Below are positions 17,653 through 26,007 of a stretch of 64,000 bases of DNA, piece by piece. Within the stretch, counting starts at the first letter, position 1, and the number at the start of each line of letters is the position of its first letter. The position numbers and the translations under genes were made by a program. The DNA is from a bacterium BRH_c32 (GTDB taxonomy: Bacteria > Bacteroidota > Ignavibacteria > Ignavibacteriales > Melioribacteraceae): the NCBI GenBank assembly GCA_001516025.1, contig LOEU01000030.1:62001-126000 (forward strand). Direction: 5' to 3'. The notes under the pieces were generated by a model. That model made no database searches, was not told where the DNA came from, and saw nothing but the letters and a program-made list of their open reading frames with translations.

Positions 17653-19482
17653 ATGAGCATACACTATATCGATGTTGCAATAATTATTGGGTACTTTGCC
17701 GTTGTAGTTCTACTTGGCATCTGGGTATCGAGAAAATCCGTTAAAGATATGAACTCTTATTTTCTTGGTGGAAATTCACTTCCTTGGTGGATTCTTGGCG
17801 TTTCAAATGCCTCGGGAATGTTTGATATAACGGGAACTATGTGGCTTGTTTATATCCTTTTTGTTTATGGTCTTAAAAGTGTTTTTATCCCGTGGCTCTG
17901 GCCTATATTCAATCAAATCTTTTTAATGGTTTTCCTTTCAATCTGGCTTCGTAAATCAAAAGTAATGACAGGCGCAGAATGGATCGAAACACGATTTGGA
18001 AAAGGAGAAGGAGCTCGTTTAGCTCATATAATTGTAGTTATTTTTGCTCTAATCAGTGTTGTCGGTTTTATTGCATATGATTTTAAGGGAATCGGAAAAT
18101 TTGCTGCGATTTTTCTTCCATGGAATTTATCACCTGATACTTATGCAATCATTCTAATGAGTTTAACTGCCATTTATGCAATTAAAGGAGGAATGATAAG
18201 CGTAGTTATAACAGAAGTTCTTCAATTTTTAGTTATGTCTGTCGCATCGATTGCTGTTGGTATTATCGCAATGAACGCCGTTTCTCCGGAAATGCTTAAT
18301 GCCGTTATTCCTGCCGGTTGGAAAGAGATTACTTTTGGTTGGAATTTGGATCTAAATTGGACCGGATTAATTGATGCCGTAAATGCTCAAATCACAAAAG
18401 ACGGTTATGGACTTTTTACAATATTCTTTATGCTGGTACTTTTTAAAGGACTATTGGTAAGTGCAGCCGGTCCTGCACCAAATTATGATATGCAAAGAAT
18501 TCTTGCTACTAAATCTCCTAAAGAAGCAGCTAAGATGAGTGGATTCGTTTCTTTAGTGCTATTTCTCCCTCGTTATATGATGATTGCGGGAATTACAGTT
18601 TTAGCACTTGTTTTCCTCAGCCCACAATTAATTGCCATGGGCGACAAAATAGATTTTGAAATGGTTCTTCCTTTTGTACTTAAAAATCAGATACCGGTTG
18701 GATTGGTAGGATTATTATTAGCAGGATTAATTGCCGCATTTATGTCCACTTATGCTGCTACGATTAATGCAGCTCCTGCTTATGTTGTAAATGATATATA
18801 TAAAAAATATATTAATCCAAATGCCGAACCGAAAAAATATGTTCATATAAGTTATATAGTTTCAATTGCTTTTGTGATCATCGGATTTGTATTCGGTATG
18901 ATAGTGGAATCTATTAACCAAATTACTCTATGGATTGTGAACGCTCTCTATGGCGGATATACTGCCGCAAATATACTTAAATGGTATTGGTGGAGACTCA
19001 ATGGTTATGGGTATTTCTGGGGCATGGTTGCAGGAATCGGTGCTGCCTTAGTTACTCCTGTTCTGCTTCCGTCTCTATCGGCTTTAAATGCTTTCCCGCT
19101 TCTCTTAGGCGTTTCTATTATTGGATGTATTGCAGGAAGTTTACTTACTAAACAGGAATCCGATGAAGTATTAATTAAATTTTACACAACCGTTAATCCA
19201 TGGGGATTCTGGAAACCAATCGCAGTTAAAGCTAAAGCACTTTATCCCCATTTTGAACCAAATAAAAACTTTGGCAAAGATATGATTAATGTTGCAACCG
19301 GTATTATCTGGCAGGTTAGTTTAATTGCTATCCCGATCTATTTTGTAATAAGAGAACATACATACTTATATATAGGAATTGGTGTATTAGTTTTAACATC
19401 ATTGATTCTCAAATTCAATTGGTGGAATAGACTTGATGATGAATGTGCGGAATTTGATCCAGCTGGACCAAAAACAAAATAA
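17653..19482 (+). CDS. Sodium:solute symporter (SSS family)
   Basis: 609 residues, 13-14 hydrophobic helices, with the SSS core starting at SIHYIDVAIIIGYFAVVVLLG and the conserved GGNSLPWW segment near 39-46 before helix 2. LAGLIAAFMSTYAATINAAPAYVVNDIYKKY (split by the helix 9 region, about 355-385) is the family signature. The C-terminal tail (about 490-609) carries an additional helix pair, as in sugar-type SSS proteins linked to glycoside phosphorylases. Cotransport of a mannosyl disaccharide is inferred from the GH130 gene 16 bp downstream. Confidence 0.88.
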   Translation: MSIHYIDVAIIIGYFAVVVLLGIWVSRKSVKDMNSYFLGGNSLPWWILGVSNASGMFDITGTMWLVYILFVYGLKSVFIPWLWPIFNQIFLMVFLSIWLRKSKVMTGAEWIETRFGKGEGARLAHIIVVIFALISVVGFIAYDFKGIGKFAAIFLPWNLSPDTYAIILMSLTAIYAIKGGMISVVITEVLQFLVMSVASIAVGIIAMNAVSPEMLNAVIPAGWKEITFGWNLDLNWTGLIDAVNAQITKDGYGLFTIFFMLVLFKGLLVSAAGPAPNYDMQRILATKSPKEAAKMSGFVSLVLFLPRYMMIAGITVLALVFLSPQLIAMGDKIDFEMVLPFVLKNQIPVGLVGLLLAGLIAAFMSTYAATINAAPAYVVNDIYKKYINPNAEPKKYVHISYIVSIAFVIIGFVFGMIVESINQITLWIVNALYGGYTAANILKWYWWRLNGYGYFWGMVAGIGAALVTPVLLPSLSALNAFPLLLGVSIIGCIAGSLLTKQESDEVLIKFYTTVNPWGFWKPIAVKAKALYPHFEPNKNFGKDMINVATGIIWQVSLIAIPIYFVIREHTYLYIGIGVLVLTSLILKFNWWNRLDDECAEFDPAGPKTK

Positions 19483-19498
19483 TTATTAAAGGGAAATT

Positions 19499-20683
19499 AT
19501 GAATAAAGAGCAATTTGAAATTAGATTAAAAAAACTATTTGACGAAAACGAGCGGTTAATTACACTTAAGAACGAGCCGATAGAAAAAAATAACGGTGTA
19601 TATACACGTTATAAAAATCCGATAGTAACCGCCGAGCATACGCCTATTTTTTGGAGATATGATTTAGATTATAATAGCAATCCATTTTTAATGGAACGCA
19701 TTGGCGTTAATGCGGCTTTTAATTCGGGAGCAATTGAATTTAATGGTCGCTTTCTACTTTTCGTAAGAGTGGAAGGAGTTGACAGGAAATCATTTTTTGC
19801 CGTTGCCGAATCCCCAAATGGAATAGATAATTTTCGGTTTTGGGATTACCCGATTACTATGCCGGAAACGGATGACCCTGATATAAATGTTTACGACTTA
19901 AGAGTACTCAAACATGAAGATGGCTGGTTTTATGGGTTATTCTGTACTGAAAGGAAAGACCCCGCTGCACCTAAAGGCGATACTTCTTCTGCTTATGCAA
20001 AATGTGGTATAGCGCGAACAAAAGATTTTATAAATTGGAATAGACTACCGGATTTGATCTCTCTTTCTCCGCAACAGCGCAATGTAGTTCTTCATCCCGA
20101 ATTTATAGATGGAAAATATGCATTCTATACACGTCCGCAAGATGGTTTTATTGATGCCGGTTCAGGCGGAGGAATCGGTTGGGCTTTATCAGATTCTATC
20201 GAACTTCCTCAAATAGATACTGAAACTATTATTGATGATCGCGTTTATCATACCATTAAAGAAGTAAAGAACGGTATGGGTCCTTCTCCGATTAAAACCG
20301 AAAAAGGTTGGCTTCAATTAGCACATGGTGTAAGAAATACGGCTGCAGGATTAAGATATGTACTGTACCTTTTTTTAACAGACTTAAAAGAACCGAATAA
20401 AGTAATTGCACGTCCCGCTGGTTATTTCATTGCCCCTGATGGTGATGAGAGGGTTGGCGATGTTTCTAATGTGGTATTTAGCAATGGCTGGATTGAAAAA
20501 AGTAATGGCGAGGTATATATCTATTATGCTTCTTCCGATACTCGTATGCATGTAGCGGTTTCTTCTGTGGATCAACTTCTTGATTATGTTCTTAATACTC
20601 CTGAAGATGGATTAAGGAGCGCTGCTTCGGTGGAAACAAGAAATAAACTTATAAGAAAAAATTTAACTTTACTTAGAAAATAA
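19499..20683 (+). CDS. GH130 glycoside phosphorylase (mannosylglucose phosphorylase type)
   Basis: 394 residues with GH130 five-bladed propeller motifs: [17 protein letters not shown] (40-56), [21 protein letters not shown] (70-90, in part), and the catalytic block [14 protein letters not shown], whose Asp133 matches the proton donor near residue 131 of Bacteroides fragilis mannosylglucose phosphorylase. [16 protein letters not shown] lines the phosphate site. GH130 subfamily 1 cleaves 4-O-beta-mannosyl-glucose with phosphate to mannose 1-phosphate and glucose. No signal peptide, so the disaccharide must be imported, presumably by the adjacent symporter. GGGAAATT precedes the start. Confidence 0.9.
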   Translation: MNKEQFEIRLKKLFDENERLITLKNEPIEKNNGVYTRYKNPIVTAEHTPIFWRYDLDYNSNPFLMERIGVNAAFNSGAIEFNGRFLLFVRVEGVDRKSFFAVAESPNGIDNFRFWDYPITMPETDDPDINVYDLRVLKHEDGWFYGLFCTERKDPAAPKGDTSSAYAKCGIARTKDFINWNRLPDLISLSPQQRNVVLHPEFIDGKYAFYTRPQDGFIDAGSGGGIGWALSDSIELPQIDTETIIDDRVYHTIKEVKNGMGPSPIKTEKGWLQLAHGVRNTAAGLRYVLYLFLTDLKEPNKVIARPAGYFIAPDGDERVGDVSNVVFSNGWIEKSNGEVYIYYASSDTRMHVAVSSVDQLLDYVLNTPEDGLRSAASVETRNKLIRKNLTLLRK

Positions 20684-20715
20684 TTTATCTATTCATGGTG
20701 CCTCCCATGAATTCT

Positions 20716-20758
20716 ATGCCATGCAAAATTGAACTATTGATTGCATGGCATTTTTTTT
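20716..20758 (+). terminator. Rho-independent terminator after the GH130 gene
   Basis: Perfect 11-bp arms ATGCCATGCAA (20716-20726) and TTGCATGGCAT (20741-20751), 14-base loop, followed by eight T (20751-20758). A smaller hairpin TCATGG/CCATGA (20693-20710) precedes it. The 3' arm and T tract also form the -24/-12 element described next. Confidence 0.85.
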
Positions 20759-20761
20759 GCA
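20746..20761 (+). promoter_or_regulatory. Sigma-54-type -24/-12 element before the sensor operon
   Basis: TGGCATTTTTTTTGCA: GG at 20747-20748 and GC at 20759-20760 with exactly 10 bp between, TGGCA and TTGC cores both perfect. It overlaps the terminator of the preceding operon. The predicted start near 20771 lies before all candidate starts of the binding-protein gene (20794, 20812, 20830). If used, the operon would be activated by its own NtrC-type regulator. The overlap with a T tract means chance resemblance is possible. Confidence 0.5.
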
Positions 20762-20829
20762 AAAGGAGTATTTAAGAAGTAAATTAACTGCCATTGAATT
20801 TAGTTCTCTTAATGAACAATCTTAATATT

Positions 20830-22170
20830 ATGAATAAACTTAAAAGCTATTTAACAAAAGCATTTCAGAATCCGGGACTACTGATTCTTCTCTTCTTTAT
20901 ACCTGTTTATTTTATCTCGTTTTCAATTCTACACACAAAAAAAGTAGAAGGCCCGGTGGAAATCTACTTCGCAGATAGAGTAACTGCCGCACATAAAATT
21001 CTAATTGATAAATATAACAAGCAAAATGAAGGTAAAGTAAAAGTTATACCTCTCGATTTTCCAAATTTCGATTTCAGCACAAATGAAAGAAAAGAAGTTT
21101 TGGCTCGCTCTCTTAGAGGAAGAGGTGATGGAATTGACCTTTTCGCTGTGGATGTAATTTGGGTTCAGCGATTCGCTAAATGGTGCGAACCTTTTGATAA
21201 ATATTTTTCGCAAGAGGAAATTGCCAGAATCCATCCTTATGTTCTCGAATCATGTTATTCAGATGGTGCTTTGGTCGCAATACCATTAGATTTCGTTCAA
21301 GGTGTTCTTTATTATCGTGAGGACTTAATAGCAAAGCTACCAAACAGTGATAAAATTATAAACGAAATAAATAATAATATTACTTGGGAGGAATTTATCA
21401 AACTCGGTAAATCAATTAATTCAGATAATCCATTCTATACTTTCCCTGCGGCTGATAATGAAGGGCTCATTTGTATTTTTGTGGAGCAACTATTAGGAAT
21501 TGATAAGAATTATTTCAAAAAATATGGATTTAATTTTAATACTCCGGAAGCAGAAAAAGCACTTCAATTGCTTGTCGATTTAGTCAATAAATATCAGTTA
21601 TCTCCGCCCGAAGTAGTTTATTATACCGAGGTACCTAGTTACCAAAATTTTATAAAAAATAATGGAATTTTTCTATGGGGTTGGCCAAGTTACGATAAAG
21701 ATTTTCTTGATTCTCCGATAGATACAAGTATTGAGAAAAAACTTAAGAAAACCGCTGTTCCCCATTTTAAGAATGCAACACCTGCTTCCACATTTGGCGG
21801 ATGGAATCTTATGATCTCCAAATTCTCAAATAAAAAAAGTGAGATAGTGGATTTCATAAAATTTCTTTTACGTGAAGATTCACAGGAACTTTTTTATAAA
21901 GAAAGTGGTTATTTGCCGGTTCTGAAAAAATTCTATAAAGAAGATGGGTTTAAGAAAAAGTACCCGGAATTTGAGCAGTTCACAAAAATAATTGAATCGG
22001 GTGTTCATCGTCCTGCACATTCTGAATACACAAAATATTCTAAAATTATGTCATTCCATTTTGAAAGAGCTATCAGAAATAAAATAAGTGTAAAGAAAGC
22101 TCTTAGTGATTGTACTAATGCAATTCAGATGGAAAAATTAATGTTAAGAGAGTTTCCTAAGGTCAACTAA
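20830..22170 (+). CDS. Membrane-anchored sugar-binding protein (family 1 solute-binding fold), likely sensory
   Basis: I favour ATG 20830 (MNKLKSYL, 446 residues); in-frame TTG 20794 and ATG 20812 add 12 or 6 residues, and none has a good ribosome site. A hydrophobic anchor (about residues 17-34) without a lipobox or clear cleavage site leads into a periplasmic extracellular solute-binding protein: VEIYFADRVTAAHKIL start, DLFAVDVIWVQRFAKW, and the C-terminal hinge GGWNLMISKFSNKK. No ABC permease is nearby. The stop overlaps the kinase start (TAATG), so it is probably the ligand-binding partner of the kinase, as in binding-protein/kinase/regulator three-component systems such as XylFII-LytS-YesN. 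Confidence 0.8.
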   Translation: MNKLKSYLTKAFQNPGLLILLFFIPVYFISFSILHTKKVEGPVEIYFADRVTAAHKILIDKYNKQNEGKVKVIPLDFPNFDFSTNERKEVLARSLRGRGDGIDLFAVDVIWVQRFAKWCEPFDKYFSQEEIARIHPYVLESCYSDGALVAIPLDFVQGVLYYREDLIAKLPNSDKIINEINNNITWEEFIKLGKSINSDNPFYTFPAADNEGLICIFVEQLLGIDKNYFKKYGFNFNTPEAEKALQLLVDLVNKYQLSPPEVVYYTEVPSYQNFIKNNGIFLWGWPSYDKDFLDSPIDTSIEKKLKKTAVPHFKNATPASTFGGWNLMISKFSNKKSEIVDFIKFLLREDSQELFYKESGYLPVLKKFYKEDGFKKKYPEFEQFTKIIESGVHRPAHSEYTKYSKIMSFHFERAIRNKISVKKALSDCTNAIQMEKLMLREFPKVN

Positions 22171-23678
22171 TGTTCGATAAAATCCAAAATAAACTTTCGC
22201 GCTATCGGTTTGAAATAAGGCATATTTCGATATTTATTGTAATACTTATTCTTTTCCAAATATTACTTGCTTTCATGCAGAAGAATATGCTAACTGAATT
22301 TTTATATGATGCGCAGGAATGGTACAAAAAAGATAATGCGGAAAGGATTGCAATCGTTACTGCCACCTCAATGGAATTGATGTTCGAAAACATGTTTATG
22401 AATAAACCGGTAGAAGAATCTCAAGAAAGAAATATAATCTATTCCTTTAATGTAATTTTTAGGCAGCAGCTTCTTCAAAAAAGCGTTAATGATATATCTC
22501 TTATCCTCATGAAGAATAATAAAATTTATATCGTTGATACAGGCCAAAAAATTTATTCTTTTTTAAGCGATGATTTAGCTCCGTATAATCCTGAAGATAA
22601 AAAATATCAAAAGATAGTTCGCCTATTTCTTGAAAATAAAGATAAGATGAAATCGGAAGAAGTGATAAATACGACACTTGATACAGACAATTCATTTAAT
22701 ATACTTGTCCCATTTGTTCCTGATGGAGAATATCTCGGAATGATGTATATGCACATTGCTCCCGATTTTACTTTTCTTACCGATGAAGTGAGTTCTAATT
22801 TTGATGAAATGACGTTGATCTATTCTTCTCTAATGTTGGTGGGCTTAATCGGTATCTTCTTAGTATCTTCTTATGCGGTTAAGGAGAGAAATAAAGCGCA
22901 AGAAGAATTATATAAAGAGCATGAAGAGAATCTTAAAAAACAGATCCGTTTGGAAAAAGAATCCCTTTTTACTAAACGTATTTACCATACGCATCATAAA
23001 GCCGAAAAAATTATGGGTTTTATAAAAGATGACGTGAGGCAGATCAATAATGAAAATCTTCCGGATGCCAAGAAACGGGTAATTACTTATTCTAATTTTA
23101 TATCGCGTATTATTTATGATATGAAATGGTATGATCAAGAGATTAATACAATAATTAATCCTATGTTTAAAACCGATATCAATTCAGTTATTCGGTTTAT
23201 TGTTGATAATGTATTCCTTAGGATATCTAGTAAGAATGAGATGTTCAATTTTGAACTCGATCTTGATAATTCACTTCCTTTGGTTAATGTAAATGAATTT
23301 GTTGTCTGGGAAATATTGGAACCATTGATTCAAAATAGTATTGACCACGGGAATACTCAGTCAATTAAAATAAAAATTAAAACAAAATATGATGAGGCCA
23401 AGGGCATTACCATAATTCATATCGAAGATAATGGAAATGGAATAGCGGAAGAATTGATGCTAAAGAATAAAGAGGGAATTAGTAAATTATTCCTTGAAAA
23501 TGAATCCACAAAAAAAGATGGCGGCACTCATTCAGGCTATGGTTGTTATATTGCATATCAGATGGGTGTGGAAAGATGCGGTTGGGAATTAGAAGCAATT
23601 AATCTACCGGAGCCTGATGCCGGCTGCAGATTTGTTATTCGTATTAATCACAAATGGAGCTATTCCCTTGAAAGATGA
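22170..23678 (+). CDS. Membrane sensor histidine kinase of a three-component system
   Basis: 502 residues: transmembrane helices at about 18-36 and 214-235 flanking a 175-residue periplasmic domain, a cytoplasmic coiled coil (237-268), then a histidine-rich box HTHHKAEK (273-280) in place of a canonical HExxxP H-box, and a GHKL ATPase with N-box EPLIQNSIDH, G1 DNGNGI and G2 GGTHSGYGCYIA. Starts inside the stop of the binding-protein gene. The phospho-acceptor is one of His273, 275 or 276. Its likely partners are the upstream periplasmic protein (input) and the downstream regulator (output). Confidence 0.85.
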   Translation: MFDKIQNKLSRYRFEIRHISIFIVILILFQILLAFMQKNMLTEFLYDAQEWYKKDNAERIAIVTATSMELMFENMFMNKPVEESQERNIIYSFNVIFRQQLLQKSVNDISLILMKNNKIYIVDTGQKIYSFLSDDLAPYNPEDKKYQKIVRLFLENKDKMKSEEVINTTLDTDNSFNILVPFVPDGEYLGMMYMHIAPDFTFLTDEVSSNFDEMTLIYSSLMLVGLIGIFLVSSYAVKERNKAQEELYKEHEENLKKQIRLEKESLFTKRIYHTHHKAEKIMGFIKDDVRQINNENLPDAKKRVITYSNFISRIIYDMKWYDQEINTIINPMFKTDINSVIRFIVDNVFLRISSKNEMFNFELDLDNSLPLVNVNEFVVWEILEPLIQNSIDHGNTQSIKIKIKTKYDEAKGITIIHIEDNGNGIAEELMLKNKEGISKLFLENESTKKDGGTHSGYGCYIAYQMGVERCGWELEAINLPEPDAGCRFVIRINHKWSYSLER

Positions 23679-25119
23679 AAATATTCGTATCCTCCTTATT
23701 GAAGACGAAAGTTTTGATGTAAATAGAGTGAAGCAGACTGTCAGTTATTACGATTCCAAAATTAAAATTGTGGACGTGGTTTCTAATGGAAGAGCTGCAT
23801 TAGAGTTAATTGAAAAATCGTCTGACCAATTCGATGTGATTATCCTCGATTATCAAATCTCCGGCGGACTCAAAGGTGAAGAACTTATCGGAAGAATTAA
23901 ATTGATTGATCCCTTTATTCAGATTATTGTTATAACGAAAATGACAATTAATATTACAGATTATAATTTCGCTAATAATTTACTTAAAGCAGGTGCATTT
24001 TGGTACTGTACAAAATATCCGGGCAATATTGAAGAGTATATTTATCAACCGACTGATTTTATTCTAAGTATTTTTAATGCTTATGAAAAGAAAAAATTAG
24101 AAAAACATAAAACCAAATCAGATTCTAAATTAAATCAAAATATTCAAAATCTCCTCGATGCTAAAAAACTAATTGGTAAATCAAAGCCAATGATCCAGCT
24201 AAAAGAGAATATTGAAAAATACGCAATGAGCGAAGCTAATATCTTGATTAATGGTGCTTCGGGAACGGGTAAAGAATTAGTTGCCTGGAATATTCATCTT
24301 AATAGTAAAAGAAAATATGAAAACTTTGTCCCAATTAATTGTGGAAGTATTCCGGGTGAATTAATAGAAAGTGAACTCTTTGGATATGAAAAAGGGTCGT
24401 TCACGGGAGCAAACTCAAAAAAGCTCGGACTTTTTGAATTAGCTAATAATGGAACATTATTCCTTGATGAAGTAGCCGAACTGCCCCTTCAAGCGCAAGT
24501 AAAATTATTAAGATTTTTGCAGGAAGGAGAAATTGAAAAAATCGGTCGTACAGAAAAGCATTCTGTAAACGTAAGAATTTTAGCTGCAACTAATAAGGTA
24601 CTTTCTAATGAAGTTAATAATGGGAAATTCCGTGAAGATCTTTATTATCGGCTTAATGTTGTCCCGCTCGATATCGTTCCATTAAGACAGAGAGGGGAGG
24701 ATATCCTTATATTATTCAATCATTTTCTTGATTATTTTAGTAGCGATATGGGTTTTAATCCTCCTGAAATAGAAGAAAAGGCGAAAGAGATTCTCCTTAA
24801 TTATAAATGGCCCGGAAACGTTAGAGAACTAAGAAATGTTGTTCAAAGATTGGTTCTTAATTCAAATTCATTAATTACTGCTAAGGATATTAGTAATCCG
24901 ATGATTTTAAGAAATCATTTAATTATGAAGGACGAGACGAATTTTGATGAATCTTATATTGGACAGGTATTACCATTAAAAGAGATGGAAAAAGTTTTTA
25001 GAGAAAAATATTTTAAATATGTAAGAAGTATTTCTAGCTCGGATTCAAGTGCAGCAGAAAAATTAGGATTAGCGCCATCTAATTTTTATCGTATGTGTAA
25101 AGAACTTGGAATAAAGTAA
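23668..25119 (+). CDS. NtrC-type sigma-54-dependent response regulator
   Basis: Start set at TTG 23668 (GGAG 10 bp upstream, overlap of 11 bp with the kinase) instead of ATG 23617, because the receiver domain begins right after ([10 protein letters not shown]); this gives 483 residues. Receiver with phospho-acceptor Asp61 (IILDYQ); AAA+ domain with Walker A GASGTGKE, sigma-54 contact loop GSFTGA (usual GAFTGA), Walker [11 protein letters not shown]-terminal Fis-type helix-turn-helix ([20 protein letters not shown]). It should activate sigma-54 RNA polymerase, and two -24/-12 elements lie in this locus. Confidence 0.93.
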   Translation: MKDENIRILLIEDESFDVNRVKQTVSYYDSKIKIVDVVSNGRAALELIEKSSDQFDVIILDYQISGGLKGEELIGRIKLIDPFIQIIVITKMTINITDYNFANNLLKAGAFWYCTKYPGNIEEYIYQPTDFILSIFNAYEKKKLEKHKTKSDSKLNQNIQNLLDAKKLIGKSKPMIQLKENIEKYAMSEANILINGASGTGKELVAWNIHLNSKRKYENFVPINCGSIPGELIESELFGYEKGSFTGANSKKLGLFELANNGTLFLDEVAELPLQAQVKLLRFLQEGEIEKIGRTEKHSVNVRILAATNKVLSNEVNNGKFREDLYYRLNVVPLDIVPLRQRGEDILILFNHFLDYFSSDMGFNPPEIEEKAKEILLNYKWPGNVRELRNVVQRLVLNSNSLITAKDISNPMILRNHLIMKDETNFDESYIGQVLPLKEMEKVFREKYFKYVRSISSSDSSAAEKLGLAPSNFYRMCKELGIK

Positions 25120-25258
25120 GAAAACTTTTATATTTAATGGAGTGTCGTTTTGACATTTTAGTTAATTAAGCAGCAGCATCAAAAAAAGAAATATTGTAAT
25201 GGCGGTAAATCTTTTGGCTCTGCTAAATGTGTTAAATTAATTTAAGGAGTATCTGCAA

Positions 25259-25471
25259 ATGGCAGACCGTAAGACAGGAACCATTAAATGGTTCAACAAT
25301 TCTAAAGGCTATGGTTTCATCTCTCAGGAAGGTGGAGAAGATGTATTCGTTCATTTTCAATCTATCGTTGGCGATGGTTATCGCACATTAGAGGAAGGTC
25401 AGAAAGTTGAATTCTCTATTACCAACGGACAAAAAGGTTTACAGGCTTCTGAGGTAAAAATAATAAAATAA
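25259..25471 (+). CDS. Cold-shock domain protein
   Basis: 70 residues, the standard CspA size. RNP1 is KGYGFISQ and RNP2 DVFVHFQSI, the nucleic-acid-binding motifs of the cold-shock OB fold; GTIKWFN opens the domain. AAGGAG lies 10 bp before ATG. A 140-bp upstream gap with a TTGACA at 25150-25155 leaves room for the long structured leader common in this family. A strong terminator follows. Confidence 0.95.
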   Translation: MADRKTGTIKWFNNSKGYGFISQEGGEDVFVHFQSIVGDGYRTLEEGQKVEFSITNGQKGLQASEVKIIK

Positions 25472-25493
25472 TTTTTACTGTTTAGTTTGTAGC

Positions 25494-25525
25494 AAAAAGC
25501 TCCGCTTTCGCGGAGCTTTTTTTTT
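25494..25525 (+). terminator. Rho-independent terminator of the cold-shock gene
   Basis: Arms AAAAAGCTCCGC (25494-25505) and GCGGAGCTTTTT (25510-25521) with a TTTC tetraloop and a run of T. Confidence 0.93.
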
Positions 25526-25564
25526 ACTTAATTTGCAGATATATAATTCTAGGTTTCAGAAGAA

Positions 25565-26007
25565 ATGCTATCCCATATCTATCAAATTCTTTTATTCCTT
25601 TCTGCACTTTTATCATTTTCGCTATCAATTTTTTTCTGGAAGAAAAGAAAAATAGTTGCCTCAAATTATTTCTCAATAATGCTTCTTACCATATCAATTT
25701 GGTCGTTTTTTGCAGGGATGGAGATTATTGTCCCTTCGTTGGAAATGAAAATGATCATGATAAAATTTCAATACGTGGGTATCTCTTTTTTCCCTGCTTT
25801 TTACATCATCTCTATTCTTCATTATGTAACTTCCGGAAGATTGCTAACTAAGCCATTAATTAACTTATTATTCTTGATAAAGACCAATGTGTTATTATTA
25901 TAAACCTAACTGCACAAAAAATATTTGGGATCGAAAAAAATATCTGTACTCCCATCGCAGGAACTAAATTTATTATTTCTTTGCCTAATAAACTATCAGA
26001 TAGCTAG
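25565..26007 (+). pseudogene. Remnant of a 7TM-PAS sensor histidine kinase with internal deletions
   Basis: Frame 2 from ATG 25565 encodes about 100 residues of a HisKA_7TM-type sensor (three hydrophobic helices, FWKKRKIVASNYFS, IKFQYVGISFFPAFY) and stops at 25903. From 25864 frame 1 continues with a PAS start (ILDKDQCVIIINLTAQKIFG) and then jumps to what looks like the last strand of a kinase ATPase domain (GTKFIISLP) before TAG 26005-26007. Most of the 7TM region, the PAS core, the H-box and the ATP site are missing. The last 12 bp overlap the end of the convergent kinase gene. The 112-residue open frame could still be translated. Confidence 0.6.

Noticed and set aside
25210-25240. TTGGC-like stretch before the cold-shock gene as a sigma-54 site
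   Set aside because: TTGGCTCTGCTAAATG lacks the GC at the correct 10-bp distance, so it does not meet the -24/-12 pattern.
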